Assembly: GCF_003660105.1 (NCBI RefSeq)
Contig: NZ_CP032824.1
Coordinates: 1 to 64,000, forward strand
Length of the DNA: 64,000 bases
Direction of reading: 5' to 3'
Source of the DNA: Aliarcobacter cryaerophilus ATCC 43158
GTDB lineage: Bacteria; Campylobacterota; Campylobacteria; Campylobacterales; Arcobacteraceae
Translations under genes and position numbers: made by a program
Notes under the pieces: model-generated
The model's database searches: none
The model's input: only the letters and a program-made list of their open reading frames with translations
Told to the model about the DNA's origin: nothing
In this document: positions 62,401 to 64,000 of the stretch, piece after piece
How positions within the stretch are numbered: the first letter of the stretch is position 1
Layout of the letters: each line of letters starts with the position of its first letter

Positions 62401-62640
62401 TTTCGTCAGAATTGTTGTTTGGTTGAGTAGCTTCATCCGTTTGTTTTTTGCTATTGCTTTTGTCCTCTAGCATATCTAAATCGCTTCAATTTTACCAGCT
62501 TTGTCTAATTCATCTTTTGCAATTTTGCCTTGACTAAACATCATAAAGATACTTCCAAGTATTTATATCTTTTCTTGATTAACTTCATTTAACTCATTAA
62601 TTTTACTTGAAATTTTTATAGTTTTTGAGTTTGAAAAGAG
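62396..62640 (-). pseudogene. Fragments of one hydrophilic protein gene
   Basis: On the minus strand the segments read SSKINELNEVNQEKI, then LGSIFMMFSQGKIAKDELDK, then SDLDMLEDKSNSKKQTDEAT and a Asn/Asp-rich end (NNNSDENKDSNQ). Each is in a different frame or separated by a stop. They look like one small helical protein broken by frameshifts. A shorter remnant sits beside repeat copy 2. Confidence 0.5.
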
Positions 62641-62731
62641 ATTTTATTTTAAAAAATAATAGTTATATTGTAGATGATTTTAATTTATTCTCTAAATAAT
62701 TTAACATCTGATCTTGAGTAATCATTTTTAT

Positions 62732-62956
62732 TTATTGATCTTTTTTTATAATATTTGTAATCTCTAAAGATTCTAAATATTCATCTTCTTCATTTGTTTA
62801 ATGATTAATATTTAAACCATAATATTTTGGATTTATTTTAAAATGTGATTGGATTTTTTCATAAATTATATTATTAGACTGCGTTAAAATCTCTTTACTA
62901 TTTTCATCTACAAGATTATTTTTTATATCATAAGCATCTAGAGATTTCACACGCAT
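62732..62956 (-). pseudogene. Small gene with in-frame stop
   Basis: From the ATG at 62956 (RVKSLDAYDIKNNLVDENSK) the frame runs to TAA at 62800-62798, then continues open for 21 more codons (TNEEDEYLESLEITNIIKKDQ) to 62732. The acidic continuation looks like genuine coding sequence. Upstream ATGs, up to 62989, fall within the TTTCAC/GTTTCC repeat array and are less likely starts. Confidence 0.45.
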
Positions 62957-63066
62957 GTTTCCACCCATTTCACAAATAAGTTTCCACATGTTTCACTAAC
63001 TTGTTTTCAGCTATTTCACTTTTATGTTTCCATTTTTTGAAACATTTGTGAAATAAATTTGGAAAT
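62945..63066. repeat. Phased array of TTTCAC and GTTTCC motifs
   Basis: TTTCAC at 62945, 62968, 62991 and 63014 alternates with GTTTCC at 62957, 62980 and 63026, spaced 11-12 bp, so one motif falls per helical turn. An inverted unit (GTGAAA at 63049, GGAAA at 63061) follows. This is an iteron- or operator-like array, likely bound by a repeated DNA-binding protein. Confidence 0.65.
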
Positions 63067-63110
63067 TATGTTGGCGAAATAGTTTTACAAGTTTCAAGAG
63101 ATAAACTTAC

Positions 63111-63221
63111 TCAATTATTTTTACTCTCAACATTTTTTTTCGCTGAAAAAATTGCAACTCCTACAATTCCTAAAACAATTGGAAGAAATAAAAATATTCC
63201 ACTTACTATTGTTGTTGTCAT
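63111..63221 (-). CDS. Tiny membrane protein, 36 residues
   Basis: ATG 63221 with an AAGGAAAA site. The product is one membrane helix (about 5-26, IVSGIFLFLPIVLGIVGVAI) and a short polar tail. The good ribosome site favours real translation. The 63222-63512 stretch above it holds only a start-less hydrophobic frame (around 63310-63395) that looks like a broken relative. Confidence 0.5.
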   Translation of the reverse strand: MTTTIVSGIFLFLPIVLGIVGVAIFSAKKNVESKNN

Positions 63222-63512
63222 ATGTCTTTTCCTTTTTTAAAATAATATAATAGATTTAAAAAATTAACTATTTGATATTTTGTATTTTAGTTTTTAAATC
63301 TTGTTAATAAAAATATTTACATACAAGTAGCAATATTCCTATCAATGCAATAACTATTATTTTGATTATATCACTATCTAGTTTATGTCACTTAAGTTAT
63401 ATCTAGTTTCATATATTTTTTAATTTAATTTTTAGCAAATTAAAAACCTCTCCAGAATTAACTGGAAACTAATTTAAACAATAAATTATTTATAGATTAG
63501 TTCGCTAAAAAA

Positions 63513-63635
63513 TTAGCAAGATTTTTTGTGTTTTTTCTTTGGTTCTTTTAAAATTATTCCTATCATCAATGGAAATAACATTGACAAAAAAGCAAAGCTT
63601 CCAAGAGCAATTAATCCTCGAGTTACATTATCCAC
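63513..63635 (-). CDS. Tiny membrane protein, 40 residues
   Basis: GTG 63635 with an AGAAGGAG site. It has one membrane helix (about 7-29) and a basic tail (KEPKKKHKKSC). It overlaps the preceding small ORF by 8 bp. The lysine-rich end and coupling resemble the other tiny proteins in this region. Confidence 0.5.
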   Translation of the reverse strand: MDNVTRGLIALGSFAFLSMLFPLMIGIILKEPKKKHKKSC

Positions 63636-63750
63636 TTTTTCTCCTTCTTGAGATTTCAAGTACTCCTTGAATCCCACTTATTAAAATAATTATACTAAAA
63701 AGTTTTACTAAAAACAATCTTTTTATTGTTGGTCTTTTAAATTGAAGCAC
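63628..63750 (-). CDS. Possible tiny membrane protein, 40 residues
   Basis: GTG 63750 lacks a clear ribosome site. The product has a basic start (FKRPTIKRLF), one hydrophobic stretch (about 13-31) and a basic end (SRRRKSG). It overlaps the next small gene, which is the main support. Confidence 0.35.
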   Translation of the reverse strand: MLQFKRPTIKRLFLVKLFSIIILISGIQGVLEISRRRKSG

Positions 63751-63838
63751 ATAAAATCATTTTTGTGCTAGTTATAAACTTGCATTAAAAGTAGTAAAAA
63801 TAATTAAAAATTTCTTTATATAATCGAAAGTTGTTATA

Positions 63839-64000
63839 TCAATTAATATTGTATTCTTTACTATCAGGGTCAATATTAATAGTTTCATTTATTTTTCTCA
63901 ATAAGTCCTTTTTTGTATCAGCTTTAACATTATCAAAAAAAGTATCATATATTTTTACATTATCCGTCTTTTTAACTTTGTCTATAACTCTTAAAGATAC
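63839..64000 (-). CDS. Partial gene running off the window end
   Basis: The frame is open on the minus strand from the window edge to TGA at 63841-63839, giving the last 53 residues of a protein (RVIDKVKKTDNVKIYDTFFD, then KKDLLRKINETINIDPDSKE). It is hydrophilic and helical. The start and family are outside the window. Confidence 0.6.
   Translation of the reverse strand, partial: VSLRVIDKVKKTDNVKIYDTFFDNVKADTKKDLLRKINETINIDPDSKEYNIN

Noticed and set aside
1-64000. CRISPR array
   Set aside because: No regular direct repeats of 20-40 bp with unique spacers were found, and no cas genes. The Cas4-like domain at 9480 is in a DUF2779 fusion outside any cas context. The regular array at 62945 is a short phased motif array, not a CRISPR.
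1-64000. rRNA or tRNA genes
   Set aside because: No stretch with the expected higher G+C content or cloverleaf pattern was seen. The GGTTCAACAATTC in R1-D resembles a T arm only by chance.

Overview
The base composition (very AT-rich, roughly three quarters A+T), the protein style and the gene families point to a campylobacterote, most likely of the Arcobacter group. This is an inference from sequence character; no rRNA or tRNA gene lies in the window. No CRISPR array was seen.

Layout. (1) 1-16713, plus strand: one tightly packed run of genes. sbcD-sbcC are followed 10 bp later by a complete QatABCD anti-phage operon (KAP ATPase, QatB, QueC-like QatC, TatD-like QatD). Then come a Cas4-like/DUF2779 nuclease-exonuclease, an SF1 helicase, a protein of unknown function and a dGTPase-like HD hydrolase. 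The last four look like a second, possibly undescribed, nucleic-acid-processing defence cluster. (2) 16737-22849: a putative stress or signal regulon. It has a 7TM-DISM histidine kinase, an OmpR-type regulator, a LuxI/FeeM-like acyltransferase, lipoproteins and membrane proteins. Five copies of a direct-repeat operator (TGTRAC-N5-TGTGAC) sit upstream of these units. (3) 23340-24628: an IS3-family element that truncates a membrane-protein gene and has no visible target duplication. (4) 24653-27923: an ArsR-like regulator, a second two-component system, a c-type cytochrome, a Met-rich Spy-like protein and a SHOCT protein, probably a metal or redox stress module.

(5) 28085-44526 is the most interesting part: an accessory island divided by a recurrent element. 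One half (R1, about 110 bp) holds a hairpin conserved with covariation. The other half (R2, about 80 bp) carries a sigma70-like promoter in two copies. The element sits between cargo modules, always in the same orientation. Cargo includes a serine resolvase, an arginase-like UPF0489 protein, a nuclease with a SEC-C tail, a Lit-like metalloprotease, a large STAND-type NTPase, sugar-modifying enzymes including a GT25/sulfotransferase-like/GH16 fusion, and a block of true integron gene cassettes with three attC sites (an Mrr-like nuclease, a small orphan, a ParE-like toxin with a Shedu-like nuclease). No integron integrase is present. The promoter half abuts the 5' side of the minus-strand cargo, so the element may act as a mobile promoter or exchange site for defence cassettes.

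(6) 44656-49998: an inverted partial copy of an ATPase gene found again at 58330, a zinc-ribbon protein, two coiled-coil proteins, an RdcB-like protein, a patatin-like phospholipase and a DUF2726-like gene broken by an in-frame stop. (7) 50085-52880: a palindromic, att-like region followed by two tyrosine recombinases. (8) 52886-59520: an AAA/TPR ATPase and a convergent ATP-grasp ligase that share a start-proximal element, a Fic protein and an AAA/DUF4143 ATPase. (9) 57770-64000: a decaying plasmid-like or ICE-like region. It has three copies of a block containing AAATTCGGCT motifs, fragments of duplicated genes, an HTH gene with a truncated AbiEii-like toxin, a helically phased repeat array and several tiny one-helix membrane proteins.
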